Shown in pieces: positions 54,075 to 54,443 of a stretch of 54,443 nucleotides of DNA. Every line of letters begins with the position of its first letter. Positions within the stretch are counted from its first letter, which is position 1. The notes under the pieces are model-generated. The model did not search any database and was not told the origin of the DNA. It saw only the letters and a list, made by a program, of their open reading frames with translations. The position numbers and the translations under genes were made by a program. This stretch comes from Tyzzerella sp963558545 (GTDB lineage: Bacteria; Bacillota; Clostridia; Lachnospirales; CAG-274). The DNA is taken from contig NZ_CAUWHO010000011.1 in assembly GCF_963558545.1 (NCBI RefSeq), positions 1 through 54,443 of the forward strand, written 5' to 3'.

Positions 54075-54443
54075 ATGTCAAAAAATTTAGGTACACTGTT
54101 GTATAATTTAAGAAAGGAATTAGGGATTAATCAAAAAGAGTTAAGTAGAGGAATTTGCTCCATAACAACATTATCAAGATTTGAATCTGGAGAAAGAGAA
54201 CCTAGTAAAATAGTATTTGATACTTTAATTTCTAAACTAGGAAAGAATAGTAATAAATGGGAAATAATTTCAAGTGAAAATGATAAATCATTAATAAGAT
54301 GTAAAAATTATATAGATTATTTAATAAAATCTGAAAAATGGTTACAATTAGAAGAAGCTATAAAAGATTATAAAAAATTGATAAAAATAGATAATAACTT
54401 AAATGAACAATATATATGTTTTATAAATGCTATTATTTATAAG
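54075..54443 (+). CDS. XRE/Rgg-like helix-turn-helix regulator, 5' part
   Basis: The frame is open to the window end (123 codons seen). The N-terminal HTH is LLYNLRKELGINQKELSRGI followed by SITTLSRFESGEREPSKIVF, which is the form seen in Rgg/GadR/MutR and PlcR/NprR regulators. The residues after 75 are helical (IDYLIKSEKWLQLEEAIKDY), compatible with TPR repeats of peptide-sensing regulators. A GAGGTG precedes ATG. No short peptide gene was found upstream within the window; the partner, if any, would lie beyond it. Confidence 0.8.
   Translation, partial: MSKNLGTLLYNLRKELGINQKELSRGICSITTLSRFESGEREPSKIVFDTLISKLGKNSNKWEIISSENDKSLIRCKNYIDYLIKSEKWLQLEEAIKDYKKLIKIDNNLNEQYICFINAIIYK

Overview
The window is chromosomal DNA from a very AT-rich, endospore-forming, low-GC Gram-positive bacterium of class Clostridia. 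Evidence: sporulation genes (spoIIAA-spoIIAB-sigF, spoIIGA-sigE, a SPOCS/LysM coat-type protein, a possible spoIVFB fragment), LexA, RNase Y, strong AGGAGG ribosome binding sites and frequent TTG/GTG starts. A Lachnospirales-like anaerobe is my inference from gene content; species cannot be fixed. No tRNA, rRNA or CRISPR array was found.

Layout: 1-4264 (+) a partial gene, a B12-type radical SAM protein, its DUF2344 partner and RNase E/G. 4521-11746 (+) RNase Y, a HAD phosphatase and a branched-chain amino acid ABC transporter (livJ-terminator-livHMGF). 12039-13308 (-) a DEDDh exonuclease behind lexA. 13472-18000 (+) the spoIIA operon with sigma F, a small membrane protein, an orphan MsmX-type sugar ABC ATPase and a DUF2920-like protein. 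18377-25897 (+) rpoB-rpoC, here apart from the ribosomal protein genes that normally flank them. 25976-30187 (-) tagO-type transferase, upp, a phosphatase-RpiB fusion, ywlC-type Sua5 and a SEC-C protein. 30396-36464 (-) radA, topB, an aminotransferase with its Lrp regulator, and degV. 37061-38329 (+) a CorC/HlyC protein. 38405-39821 (-) yhhQ and a probable queL behind a preQ1-I-like riboswitch with a terminator. 40124-41744 (-) spoIIGA-sigE. 41860-47578 (-) a tight run of RNA and DNA processing genes: a TIGR01212 radical SAM, YhaM, a Cas4-like nuclease split over two membrane-anchored ORFs, a 48-residue ORF, RlmD, DUF3885 and TtcA. 47761-53571 (+) a divergent type IIA topoisomerase pair and the SPOCS/LysM protein. 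53661-54443 a decayed IS3-family transposase and the start of an XRE regulator.

Most notable: the queuine-salvage module with its riboswitch and a second downstream sequence that can pair with the aptamer; the split, membrane-anchored Cas4-like nuclease; the phosphatase-RpiB fusion that keeps an internal ribosome binding site and start; a multi-hairpin intergenic repeat present twice in opposite orientation (11769-11955 and 36603-36794); and a terminator whose 3' arm carries the Shine-Dalgarno sequence of the spore-coat-type gene.
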